Below, piece by piece: positions 1 to 11,050 of a DNA stretch of 64,000 bases (positions within the stretch are counted from its first letter, which is position 1; each line of letters begins with the position of its first letter). The notes beneath the pieces were generated by a model that had not been told where the DNA came from, searched no databases, and saw nothing but the letters and a program-made list of their open reading frames with translations. A program made the translations under genes and the position numbers. The stretch spans positions 10,726,001 through 10,790,000 of the forward strand of contig NC_058158.1 in NCBI RefSeq assembly GCF_020080835.1, read 5' to 3'. The DNA is from Cotesia glomerata (lineage: Eukaryota; Arthropoda; Insecta; Hymenoptera; Braconidae).

Positions 1-36
1 CTGACGGGAATAAAAGTATGCAGCCCAGATGGAAAA
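1..36 (+). CDS. 3' end of a coding exon of an SH2D5-like PTB-domain gene (partial)
   Basis: Bases 1-36 read as twelve open codons (LTGIKVCSPDGK) and stop at a good splice donor, GTGAGT at 37-42, in phase 0. Read straight into the exon at 26598, also phase 0, the peptide becomes a hydrophobic-Gly-(I/L)-K strand, a short turn, then MAHALRRISYATC. That layout matches the middle of a PTB/PID domain, where one strand is followed by the conserved alternation leading to the H-x-(I/L)-x-x-(I/L)-S-Y region. From memory the closest family is SH2D5, a PTB plus SH2 adaptor; this is recall, not a search. The rest of the exon and the gene start lie before the window. PTB domains bind NPxY-like peptides or phosphoinositides at membranes in signalling. 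The exon is short, so confidence rests mainly on the fit with the second exon. Confidence 0.6.
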
Positions 37-644
37 GTGAGTACTCAAAAATAGGCATAGTAGAACAAAAAGCTTCTGAATTAAAAAGAGAATGAGAGAG
101 CAAAAGTTAAACTGAGCTTGACGCTACTCTTTAGTGCACCTTCAAGAGTGTCAAATGAGGCGACAAATAGTAAAGCAGGGGTACAGTCTAAAAAAATAAA
201 AAAAGTGTGAAAAGAGAAGCAAAGGTTTAAAAAATAGCATTAAAAAAAATATTACCAAGCTCGTTTTCTCGAGCTTTATATTCACCAAAAAAGCGGTCGA
301 ACCACAAAGAAAAGTCGGTCAAGTATCTCTACGCCGACGAAATTTCCGCGTCGATTTCGTTTTCTCAACTTTTTGGCTCCACTTAAAAATGTTTTATCTA
401 TTTCCGTGAGTAATTCAAACCTCATTTTACACTCCACTTAACCGAGGAAACATTCAAAGTACATTGCATTTATGCATTTTTTTTTTTTTTATTTTTTTAT
501 TATCGTCTAAATACTTTTTTATGTTAATTTCATTGAAATTTTATTACTTTATTCGTCTTTACAGTAGAATTTTGATAAAAAAAAAAAATTTCATAAAATC
601 GACAAAAAAATTTTCTAATTTTTAAAGTATGAAATTATTGTAAA

Positions 645-1362
645 CTAGCAACCTTGCAGTCACAATGTGACTGGGGAACTATAAATAAACAAAATTACTT
701 TATTAAATAATGACTTTTTTTAAATTGCACTGTACTTTTTTAACTATTGATATTCTTAAAGATATAAGCTCATCCCGATGTTAGGCTCATCAAGATCTTT
801 CATTTGAGTACCCACATGCATTTTTGATATATTTTTTATATATGTACATATATATAATATATATTTTAAAGATATAAGCTCATCCCGATGTTACACTCAT
901 CAAGAGCTTTCATTTGAGTACCCACATGTATTTTTATATATTTTTCATATATACATACATATAATATATATAAATATATGAAAAATTGATGTGGGTACTC
1001 AAATGAAAGGTCTTGATGAGTGTAACATCGGGATGAGCTTACATCTTTAATAAATATCAATAGTTCACAAGATACAAGGTCGTTTCTTAATTATGTTAAA
1101 TTACACTGTACTTTTTTAACTATTGACATTTTTAAAGATATAAGCTCATCTCGATGTTATACTCGTCAAGAGCTTTCATTTGAATGCCCACATGCATTTT
1201 TATATATTTTTCATATATACATATATACATAATATATATAAATATATGAAAAATTGATGTGGGTACTCAAATGAAAGGTCTTGATGAGTGTAATGTCGGG
1301 ATGAGCTTATATCTTTAAAAATGTCAAAATATTTCACGAGATACAAGGTCATTTCTTAATTA
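645..1362 (-). mobile_element. Helitron copy 1, 5'-truncated
   Basis: Read on the minus strand the element ends GCAAGGTTGCTAG followed by T, a canonical Helitron 3' end, with a short GTGAC-type hairpin just before it. It contains two palindromic modules plus one extra unpaired left arm (about 760-830). The 5' TC end is missing; similarity stops near 1362. No Rep/helicase coding, so non-autonomous. Confidence 0.75.
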
Positions 1363-2597
1363 TGTATTTAGAAATTCAAAATTTACGAATTTTTCAAAAA
1401 TAATTTTTATTTTGTTCAAAGAATCCTTCAAAAATAAAGTAAATTGTAAGTTTTATATTTTTTGTATAAAATTATTATCAGAAATAGGATGAAAAAAAGT
1501 GTTAGACAAAAATAGAGCACTGCAATTTATAATTAATCGAGTTTTTTACTTTTTTTTTTGTTGTTATACCTCGTGGTTGGCAGAGTTACACAGCAAAACT
1601 GAGTAGCCGGGTGCATGGGGTAAATTTTACAGATAGCTCGGCGGTAAGGAAGCAAAAGCGAAAGTGAAGAGGAGGAGAACGAGAGGGAATATGACAGAGG
1701 GAAAGCGAGAAAAGGGGGTGGGAGCTCCCATAGGAGTTTGGAAGTTTTGCCAGTGATTGGCAGTGCGAATGAATTCGTGGTGCAGGGAAACTAATGGGAC
1801 CCTCTTCTCTCTTCCCGGTTCTATATATCGTTGTCGCTCTGATTGATAACTTCGTCTTTTCCGTTTCCTCTACAAACCTCGTACCGGGAGTCTCTTTCTT
1901 CCATCAGAAAGATAAAAATCGATAAGCGATGTTGGTAATAAAATGAAATAAAATAAAAAAAAAGTTTAACCGTAGCCTATAGTTTAGTCCCTTGCGTGAA
2001 TTTAAATTGTTCTATAGAATGGAGATAATTGAGGAAGCCATTGAATGAAATTGTGAGACATCAAAAGAGGAGAATTTTAGTTTAGGGCGGCAAACAATTG
2101 CACGTGGTGATGTATATACCGAGGTTGTGCTTTCTATAATGGTCCAGCTGAAATTTATGATCCCTTTGGATGCTCAGAGTGGGTAGTTGAGAAGAGAATC
2201 TTCCATTCTCTTGTCTGCCGCTGCGAGCTCTGGTTATGCCTTTCCAGTTACAGCCACTTTGAGTTAGATGGAGAGGAAATCACTGTAAGTGATTACTCTG
2301 TCTATAATCCCTCTCAATATTAATATGTCTCTCAGCCAATATAAATCAGAACATAATAAGTCTATATACTTACCAAGAGTCGAGAGCACTCCTCACTACT
2401 CTTATAACGTAAATTGTCCTCTTGTTCTTCCTTTATTAAATCCGACTACCGATACTTATGTCTAATGTAAACATTATATTAGTCTTTATGACTGACTATC
2501 AAAAAATCCAGTCTAACAAATTTATACCTTCGATAAAATTACCAAGATTTTTTTTCTATACATTTTTTTCAATTGGCTAATTTTATTATTATTATTA
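1363..2597. other. Intron sequence between Helitron copies 1 and 2
   Basis: Mixed composition with purine-rich GAG/AGG runs at 1650-1730 and a pyrimidine-rich stretch near 1800-1900. No open frame with splice sites, and no repeat boundary recognised. Confidence 0.4.
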
Positions 2598-2707
2598 CTA
2601 GCAACCTTGCAGTAACTATATGACTGCCGTGACTTGTAAACTATAAATAAATGAAATTTTGCTTTATTAAATAGAGATTTTTATTAAATTGCACTGTACT
2701 TTCTTAA

Positions 2708-2952
2708 GAAGGGTTTACATTTTTCCTCTTTCTCGCCCTCTATTGGACAAACGAAAGTATCTCTGTCATACTTGTACAACAAATGGAATCTTAAAACGCA
2801 TTTTATGCATAAATAAATGAAAATTTTCCAAAAAAGCGCTTCGCTCTTCGATAAATAATTTAATTATCTATCGAAGAGCGAAGCGTTTTTTTTTTTGAAA
2901 TTTTATCACATACATGAGAAAAACGCGTTTGAAAATTAACTATAAACCGCTC
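2708..2952. mobile_element. piggyBac-type MITE inside Helitron copy 2
   Basis: Flanked by TTAA at 2704-2707 and 2953-2956. Other Helitron copies read straight through (CTTTCTTAAATATTGAC), so the empty site is visible in this window. Ends are imperfect inverted repeats: GAAGGGTTTACA against GAGCGGTTTATA. It contains a strong hairpin at 2837-2885. Precise TTAA targeting is the piggyBac superfamily signature; no transposase is present. Confidence 0.75.
2837..2885. repeat. Perfect 17 bp inverted repeat (hairpin)
   Basis: CGCTTCGCTCTTCGATA at 2837-2853 is repeated inverted at 2869-2885 with a 15-base AT loop; outside it A-tract and T-tract extend the pairing. It sits centrally in the TTAA element and is far more G+C-rich than its surroundings. 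Confidence 0.85.
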
Positions 2953-5661
2953 TTAAATATTGACGTTTTTAAGGATATAAGCTCATCCTGATGTTACACT
3001 CATCAAGAGCTTTCATTTGAATACCCACATGCATTTTCATATATTTTTCATATATACATATATATAATATATATAAATATATGAAAAATTGATGTGGGTA
3101 CTCAAATGGAAGGTCTCGATGAGTGTAATGTCGGGGTGAGCTTATATCGTTAAAATCTCAATATTTCACAAGATATTTGTTAAAATGCCCTGTATTTTTT
3201 TAACTATGGACTTCTTTAAAGATATAAGCTCATCCTGATGTTACACTCATCAAGAGCTTTCATTTGAGTACCCACATGCATTTTTATATATTTTCATATA
3301 TACATATATATAATATATATAAATATATGAAAAATTGATGTGGGTATTCAAATGAAAGGTCTCGATGAGTGTAACATCGGAATAAGCTTATATCTTTAAA
3401 AATGTCAATAGTTCTCAAGATACAAGGTCATTTCTTAAGTATCTAGAGATAAAGGCACAAATTCAAATCAAGACCTTTGCAATAACTCTAAATTTCACTT
3501 TAAGAAACCGATTTTATCATATGACTATCCTGGATACCAAATTTTTCTTATTCTCTTAATAATATAGATTATTGTTATTATTATTAATTTTATTTTAAAA
3601 ATAAAATATCAGCCCACAATAATTAAAATAATAAACATAAAATAATAATGACAAACAATCAAACCATAAAAGTTATTTCTCATTTAAAAAAAAAAAATAA
3701 CAATTATATCGCATGTCTGTAAAATATAAAAATATACTGCAATGAATTTATGGCCCGAAGCTTTTACTTTTGATACTCGGACATATTAAATATTATATTT
3801 ATACATACATATAGCTATATCTGTATATTCTGTATAAATGCATCGCCACTAGATGACCATCAATTTTTTACAACAGACCGTGAGATTTATTAAGTTTTCG
3901 GAGTAGCTTTACATAAAAAGTTTTATGATACACACCGGGAGCGGAAAAAAACACATAAAATAACGAAATAGCCATTTCCCCAAATTATCGATTTATAACT
4001 ATCTGTTTGAAAGCTCTGACATTTGTTTTATAACTTCTTGATGTTTTCTCAAAAGTTTTCATATGAAAATAATTAAACTCGTTTTAAAAATCAACTTAAC
4101 TTTATTTAATAACTCACAAATATAATATAATTCTTTGAAACTTACTAGTGTAATTAATTATTAAAGTTGAGCAATATAAAATTTTAAATTTACTAAAGTT
4201 CATAGTTGAAAAATACTTGAACTTACTTCTGCAAGTTAAACTGTAAATCAAAATCTAGTAAACTAATTCAATAAGCATTTAATTAAATACCGTAATAAAT
4301 GTCTAAAGTTTGTAAAAATATTTTACAAAAATACTTTAATAATTATATTTGTTTTTTCCTATTCTTAAAAAAATATATTTGCTTTTCCACAAACAGAAAG
4401 CTCAATTCAACAGAATAGAACTCAAGTGATATCTTACGAGCAACACGACAATGCATTTGGTAGTACGAAAATGCAAACTCACGAATGCGAACTTCCGTCG
4501 GAAGTTACGTTTCAGGACAAGGGTAAAAACTTTATGTTAAAGGTTGTTTGAAACCGCCAGTGAAACTGTTGTTCTGTTATACATATAGGAAGATGTTCTT
4601 TTAACTCTTCGGACCTTGCTTAGTTGTGTTGAAACTTAGACACCACTCATTGCTCAGAGTACAACTTTTGAGTTACGCCCGTCTTTCCTTAGAAACAGAC
4701 ACTGAACAAGAAGGGGATGACTTGTTTTATCTTTCATTCATCTGAACTTTTTGAAAAATTGCCCTTTTACATTCTAAATCACCGTTTTTTATTGCTCAAT
4801 TAATTTATGTGATGCATGGCCCCTCTATCGCCCGGTTAATGATAAAACATCGCTAAAAAAAGTCCCTGATATTTATAAGAATTTTTAATAACCGAATAAA
4901 CTCCATTAATATGATTATTATTTAATTTTTTTATGAGCCATTATGAAAGTGAGTGGAAAAAAGTATTTATATTAAAAAATTAAATAAAGCCAGACTAAAT
5001 ATAAATGTACATAGCAGTATATTTATATATACCCGGCGAAATACGTATTTCCATGCACGGGTTATTTATTTTTGTACGTGCGCGAATGAATTTCGTTGGT
5101 AATTAGCTTGAGGCTGACGCTAAAAAAAATTTATATTTCGTACACGTGTCCAAGCAAACATGATATGAATTATTGAAAAAAATAAATAAAAAAAAAAAAG
5201 AAAAAGCGATATTTGTTTAACGAAACTCCATTAAATTTAAATCGTGCATCAGACAGATGAATGAATTTTTTTGCCCTATTTAATGTGGCTACAATAAATA
5301 TCCTGATTCAATTTATTTGGTAGAAATTAATTAAAATTTTCGGAGGTAATTTATTAATTTTTTTTTTGTATACATTTTTATTATGAAAATTAAAAATTGG
5401 AAATTAATTAAATCCACTTTGATTAGAGAAATTCAAATTGGTTAATTTCTGGTTAAAATAATTTTTTTAATCCAATTATTATTTATTTATTTATTCAATT
5501 TTTTAAGCCAAGACAAAATAACTTTATGATTTGGAATGATTTAATATAATATAATATAATGATTTACTATTGATAAAAATGAGAACAGTGCCTGATAATT
5601 GCGGAAAAAATGATAATAGGATCTAAAAAGGAAATTAAACGCTTGAATGTTTCAATGATTA

Positions 5662-5890
5662 CACTGATAGAAAGATTTTTATATAGTTAAAAATATTTGT
5701 TAATATTTAACAAATCATTTATTAGAGACCACTTTTTAGTCCTTAGCAAATATTTCTTAGTATTTAAAAAAATTTATTAATATTTAATAAATGAATATCA
5801 GATTTATTAAATACAAACAAACCATTTTAAATACTAAGAAATAATAAATAATAAATAAATGTTACAATAATTTAGTAATTTAGTAACGCA
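5662..5890 (+). mobile_element. TA-flanked MITE, family B, one end degraded
   Basis: Begins TA|CACTGATAGAAAGATTT and follows the intact copy at 49721 through the AGAGACCACTTTTTAGTC and ATGAATATCAGATTTATT segments. The right end has decayed into ATAAT-type sequence. Confidence 0.6.
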
Positions 5891-6691
5891 AATTTTTAAT
5901 TTTTAATTTTAAATGGCCTGTTTGACAAAAAATTCAAAAGCTTTACTTTTGAAGAAGGAGTTTAGGTTGAGTGAATCTATGACTTCGATTGGCAGCTCTT
6001 TCAAGAGTCGAATTTCGGAGACTATAAATAAATGCTCGTAAATTGTAGTCGAGAAATTTGGCATTTTAAATAAAATGTTATTGAATTATTTTAAAATTAA
6101 AAAAAAAAAACTATGTCAAAAATCGGAAAAATGATAAACTTGTATTTGATAGTTTAAACAGCTCAAAACTTTGTAATAGAAAAACTTTTTTTCATTTTTT
6201 TATATCCTACTCTGCAAAAAATTCATTTGAATAAATATCTCCAAAAAAAATGAATTTTTGGCACAAAATGTCGCTTGTAAAAAAAAAAAATCCGTCCTCG
6301 GCTGTTGTGTATAAAGCACAGCGGCTTTTAAATTATTTCCACAATACAAAGGATATATGTTAATGAAAATATTTAAAATATTCCATTGGTATTATATATA
6401 TTTAGCGTCAGAGGGATAAAAAAAGTAATGGTCCCAATGTCTAGATTATTTACAGTAAATATCACCAGTCCGGAGTATTCTCATGTTCGTTCTCGGGTTA
6501 AAAAGTAAAAAAGTAAAAACTGAAAAAAAATAATAAATGAATGAATGAATAAAATGAATAAAACGAGAAGAATCCCGAGGGATTCGAAAACGAGTAGAGG
6601 GTCGAGAAAGATACGACGTGACACCGAGAGTGGTCTTTCGTGTATGCAAGAGCAAATCCGCAGGTGAAACAGGGCAAACAAAACTCCAGCG

Positions 6692-6910
6692 ATGCATCTC
6701 TTCCGACTTTCTCTGTTTTTATTATGTGTCTTTACTCTTTCCCTGGTCCTACTACACCCAGCAGCAGCAGTCGCTCATTCAATCCGCGCTCTTTCTCTCC
6801 CGGCCCTTCCTTCAACCAGCAGACCCTTCGCTTCACAATTCACAACCAAAGGCATAACGTCCAGATATGTGATACGTGGATGTACAAGTGGATGCCTACA
6901 CTCACTCTGA
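6692..6910 (+). CDS. Short ORF with signal-peptide-like start; uncertain
   Basis: ATG 6692 begins 72 codons. Residues 1-27 (MHLFRLSLFLLCVFTLSLVL and an Ala-rich end) look like a signal peptide with an Ala-x-Ala cleavage site; the rest is Ser/Thr/Pro-rich with two cysteines near the end. It sits in a 450-base island of higher G+C (about 6600-7080). Two other frames are also open there, the longest 147 codons from a non-ATG start, so composition alone could explain it. No family recognised. Confidence 0.18.
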   Translation: MHLFRLSLFLLCVFTLSLVLLHPAAAVAHSIRALSLPALPSTSRPFASQFTTKGITSRYVIRGCTSGCLHSL

Positions 6911-7220
6911 CTCTGACTAACCCTTTCCGCCATTTGGCTCTCTCGCGAGACTCAAAAGCCTTTCGTCAATGTATGTTTGCTTCCCGAGTTTTTCCTCAAA
7001 CTGAACCCGGTCGACGGCAAGCGCCAGAGCGAAAACGAGTTCCGAGGATCCCAATTTCCATCAACCCTTTGATCCTTTTTTAAACTTCTTTTTTTCACTC
7101 ATCGAGGAGCATTGTGTCTCGATGGAAAATCAAGAGATAGAAACTAAAAGTGTGCATATACTCGGCTGTGTTACAAAAAAAAAACTCATTTGTCTCCTCG
7201 ACAATATAAATTCACTTTTT

Positions 7221-7772
7221 AACTTCCCGCTAAAAAAATCGAAGATTTTCGAAAATCGGCAAGTTATTGGTTCTACCCCAGTTTGCAAAAATCGAGTTTT
7301 CACCAGATCTCGACGTTTGAAGGTCACAGGAAGCTTCCCTGACTATCCCCGGGAGGGTGACACTATGTCTGTATGTATGTATGTAAAATTCTCATTTTTA
7401 CATTCCTGCAATAAAATCGTTTTCACATCCTCTACAAGGATCAAAGGCCAAACAGTTGATTAGTTTATTAATATTTTAGAAATTTAAAAATTTCAAATTT
7501 TGACATTTCCGCGTAACTATTGTAAGTCATTTTTAACGATGGTAAATGAGCTTAGGCTTTAAATCTTTCGATAAATTTATTTCTTATGATTGTTATGTAC
7601 CAATCGAATCGTATTCACATCCTCTACAAGGATCAAAGGCCAAGCAGTTGATTAGTTTACTAGAAATTTTTTAGAAATTTAAAAATTTTAAATTTTGACA
7701 TTTCCGCTCGAAGAGCTCAGAAACGGCATAACTTCCATTTTAAGCGTCCAGGTATCGAATTAGCGGGAAGTT
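7221..7772. mobile_element. Element with 13 bp perfect terminal inverted repeats
   Basis: AACTTCCCGCTAA at 7221-7233 is matched by TTAGCGGGAAGTT at 7760-7772. Inside, a segment starting TCACATCCTCTACAAGGATC is directly repeated (about 7425 and 7618). A target duplication is not clear. Open frames inside are not conserved-looking. Superfamily unassigned. Confidence 0.6.
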
Positions 7773-8198
7773 GCAGGGATGGCCTTCAGGATCAACCGTT
7801 TTCCTCATTTTTTTTCTTTAATTTCAAGTACTGCTTTACTCATCTTTCAATTAAATCAATACTGAAAAAAAAAAAATAATTAATCGATAAAAGAGCCGAG
7901 TCCATTAATTGGAGGTACATTTATTCGGGAACTATTTTTGAGCTGGATAACATTTACGGAAAGTTTCGAAGCTTGTTCGAAGGGTTAGTCAATTGGTGCA
8001 TGTCAAATTACACTGTGCTATAAATTTCATTACGGAATGTGTATGTTTTAAAATCCCTTAGACTTTTAATAAAGGTTGACGGAACTCGCCCACTGTTTGC
8101 GATAAACTTTTTGAGTGAATAAAATTTTCAACTCTTTGTAATTTATTCATTCCTCTAAATTTATTAATTTTTTTCAATTATACGAAATTTAAAAGCAG

Positions 8199-8803
8199 CT
8201 AGCAACTCTGCAGTAATAAAATTTTGCTTTATTAAATAATGACTTTTTTTAAATTGCGCTACATTTTTTTAACTATTGACATTTTTGAAGATGTAAGCTC
8301 ATCCTAATGTTACACTCATCAAGAGCTTTTATTTGAGTACCCACATGCATTTTTATATATTTTTCATATATACATATATATAAAATATATAAATATATGA
8401 AAAATTGATGTGGGTACTCAAATGAAAGGTCTTAATGAGTGTAACATCGGGATGAGCTTATATCTTTGAAAATGTCAATAGTTCACGAGATACAAGGTCG
8501 TTTCTTAATCATGTTAAATTGCTCTGTACTTTCTTAACTATTGACATTTTTAAAGATATAAGCTCATCCCGATGTTTTATTCATCAAGAGCTTTCATTTG
8601 AGTACCCACATGCATTTTCATATATTTATATATTTTATATATATGTATACATATATATAAAATATATAAATATTTAAAAAATTGATGTGGGTACTCAAAT
8701 GAAAGGTCTTAATGAGTGTAACATCGGAATGAGCTTATATCTTTAAAAATGTCGATAGTTCACAAGATACAAGGTTATTTCTCCATTATGTATCTAGAGA
8801 TAG
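8199..8803 (-). mobile_element. Helitron copy 3, 5'-truncated
   Basis: Starts CTAGCAACTCTGCAG on the plus strand (Helitron 3' end, hairpin partly lost) and holds two palindromic modules (from about 8290 and 8555). Similarity ends after TATCTAGAGATA; no TC end. Confidence 0.7.
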
Positions 8804-10144
8804 AGTATTTATATTTAAATAATTCAATTAAAAATATCGAATTTAAATTTTACCTCTAATAATTTTTTTAGCTGATTTAAAAATTAAAATTTTTCAACTG
8901 CAATAAATTGATGGGCTGGATTGAAAAGAGAAAAATTTACATCATTTATAAAGAGACTCTTTTATTAAATGACGCGATTTATTTTCCTAGTGTTTGTTCT
9001 TTGATATATGTAACCATAAAATTTATCTTCCTATGAATTGAATCATAGGGACAGAAATTTTTTCATTTTCCCACGAGCTACTCCAAGATTCATGAGCATC
9101 AAAAAATACTGAGAAGCTCCGGCTACTGTTTTAACATTCAATGGACGTAATAAAATAAGTAAAATCAAAACAATCATTGGTTATTAGTTATTAGTTATTA
9201 GATGTCGTAATTCAAGAATTTATATGTGTTCCGAAGCCCTACGCTGGAACAACGATGACAGGAGAGCATTCATGTGCCATGAAATACGAGCTACGCATAT
9301 CAATATTACGAGAGATGTTATACGAGCTTGTTGTTCGTGCCAAAGTTTACGTACGTATCTATATATAATGTCATAATAGGCATATACATGTGGATACATC
9401 AATAGCAATGCTCTGTGCCGTCTGTATCTATGTATAAATTCAATCTATAATTCCGCAAGTATCATTGTTTAAGCTCACAAAGCGCAAACGAATTTCAGCC
9501 AATCAATTTTCGCTTTTATAAATTTATTCACTCGATAATTAACTATTGTAAATTATTTTAGATGGACGAAAATTTTTATTGCTTACTTAAAAGCTTTGAC
9601 AGTTAAAAATAAATAATTAATTTTTTTTTAGTTTAATTTAATTCCTGAATAATTATCTAATTAATTTAAATGAGTTTTTTTTCAATTTTCTTCGGTACAT
9701 TCATAGAGAACAAACTTTGTTACACTCGACATTAATATCTTTGTCCCAATTTAACTTCATTAATTATTCAGATTCCCAACATCAGGTGCATTAGAAGTTT
9801 AACTTGATCGTATAGTTATGGTAACGGTATATAAACGACGGACGACGACAATCGCATTTTGATTAGATATTCTCATATTCCACCGTAACGTGACTTAAAA
9901 TATTGACAATTCAAAGAACCGTAATTGGAGAGAAAAGGGTTTTAAATCAACTTTCATTTGGACAGAATACTAATAGTCTAAGTATTAATATTCACTTTGA
10001 GTATACCCAAGTTAATTAAATCAAATCCCGTTTGTGTGAATTTAATATCGCTTAGCCATTCGAAACAATCCAATTTCCGAGCAATACGAATATCAGATTG
10101 AAACTGATCAGCTTCACCTTCATCCGAGGGGCTATGCAAACTCA
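8804..10144. other. Intron sequence, no gene seen
   Basis: AT-rich; a three-unit TTATTAG repeat at 9180-9200 and short mixed-composition patches near 9220-9420 and 10040-10160. No splice-flanked open frame. Confidence 0.4.
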
Positions 10145-11050
10145 ACTGTCTTAGTTCTGTCTGGTGCATTAGTTTCTAACTTCATTTCAATTCTGTCAGT
10201 CACATTTATTTTAAGCTTCAAAATCAATCAAATTTCTAGTTTAATTTTTTTTTTTGGTAATTTTTTCGTTTTTCGAGCCCACATAAGGATCATAAAAAAT
10301 TGACAATTTTTTGTTTATTTTTTCACAAGCTCACACTGAAAAAAAAATTAGTTTGAATCAAGAGAAAAATTCTTGAATTAAGTGAAATTTACTATAACCC
10401 ATACTAATTTTTATTTAAAAAATTTTCTACTCAAATTAAAAAGATGAAATTCTTTAAAATTAGTTATTTATTTCAAGTAAATTTTTTTTCCGTACAAAAA
10501 ACGAGTTTTAAGACAAAATTTTTGAATAAAGTTGTCAATTTCTCTTGAAACTATTTTTATTTTATAAATAAAATAAAACTAAACTGTCTTAGTTCTGTCT
10601 GGTGCATTAATTTCTAACTTCATTTCAATTCTGTCAGCCATATTTGTTTATTAAAAGCTTCAAATTAAATCAAATTTCCAGTTTAATTTTTTTTTTTTTG
10701 TAATTGTTTCATTTTTTGAGCCTAAATAAGGATCATAAAAAATTAACAAATCTTTTTTGACAATTGATTAATTTTCTGAGTTTTTTTTACAAGCTCACAC
10801 TGAAAAAAAATTTTACTTGAATCAAGACGAAAAATACTTAACCAAGAAAAATTTTTTAGTTTAAAAAATTTTCTACTCAAATTAAAAAGATGAAATTATT
10901 CAAAATTATTCACTTGATTTAAATTAATTTTTTTTTTTATGAAAAAAAATAAATTTTAAGACAAAATTTTTGAAAGTTGTCAATTTTTCTTTAGCCTATT
11001 TTTAAGTTATAAAAAATTTTTTTCTTGAGTAAAAATGTTTTTTTCCAGTG
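10145..11050. repeat. Tandem duplication, about 438 bp unit, with MITE-A-like sequence
   Basis: ACTGTCTTAGTTCTGTCTGG at 10145 recurs at 10583, and downstream sequence stays in register, including the CACACTGAAAAAAAA start of a CTTGAATCAAG-type MITE at 10334 and about 10801. The second unit has diverged and its end resembles TTTCCAGTG near 11045. Confidence 0.7.

Larger units (their letters stand above)
2598..3568 (-). mobile_element. Helitron copy 2, full length, interrupted
   Basis: Both ends are present on the minus strand: 5' TCTATATTATTAAGAGAATA (RC of 3549-3568) and 3' GTTGCTAG (RC of 2598-2605). The flanks give the A/T target site. Two palindromic modules (about 2977-3155 and 3225-3403). 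A 245 bp TTAA-flanked element is inserted at 2708-2952. Confidence 0.85.
3569..7220. other. Intron sequence with few features
   Basis: AT-rich apart from a G+C-richer patch at 4390-4560 and the 6600-7080 island. Contains the family B MITE at 5662 and an (ATAAT)n tract near 5545. Otherwise nothing supportable. Confidence 0.4.

Noticed and set aside
866..1060. Open frame inside Helitron copy 1
   Set aside because: Produced by the palindromic module arms; the same frame recurs in other copies (for example 62359-62568) without conservation of protein.
4399..4515. Exon-like patch with acceptor CCACAAACAG
   Set aside because: The frame required between the phase-0 PTB exons has an in-frame TGA; the open frame that exists would not splice in phase.
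7122..7463. 113-codon open frame
   Set aside because: Spans the left terminus of the inverted-repeat element at 7221; no domain or splice support.
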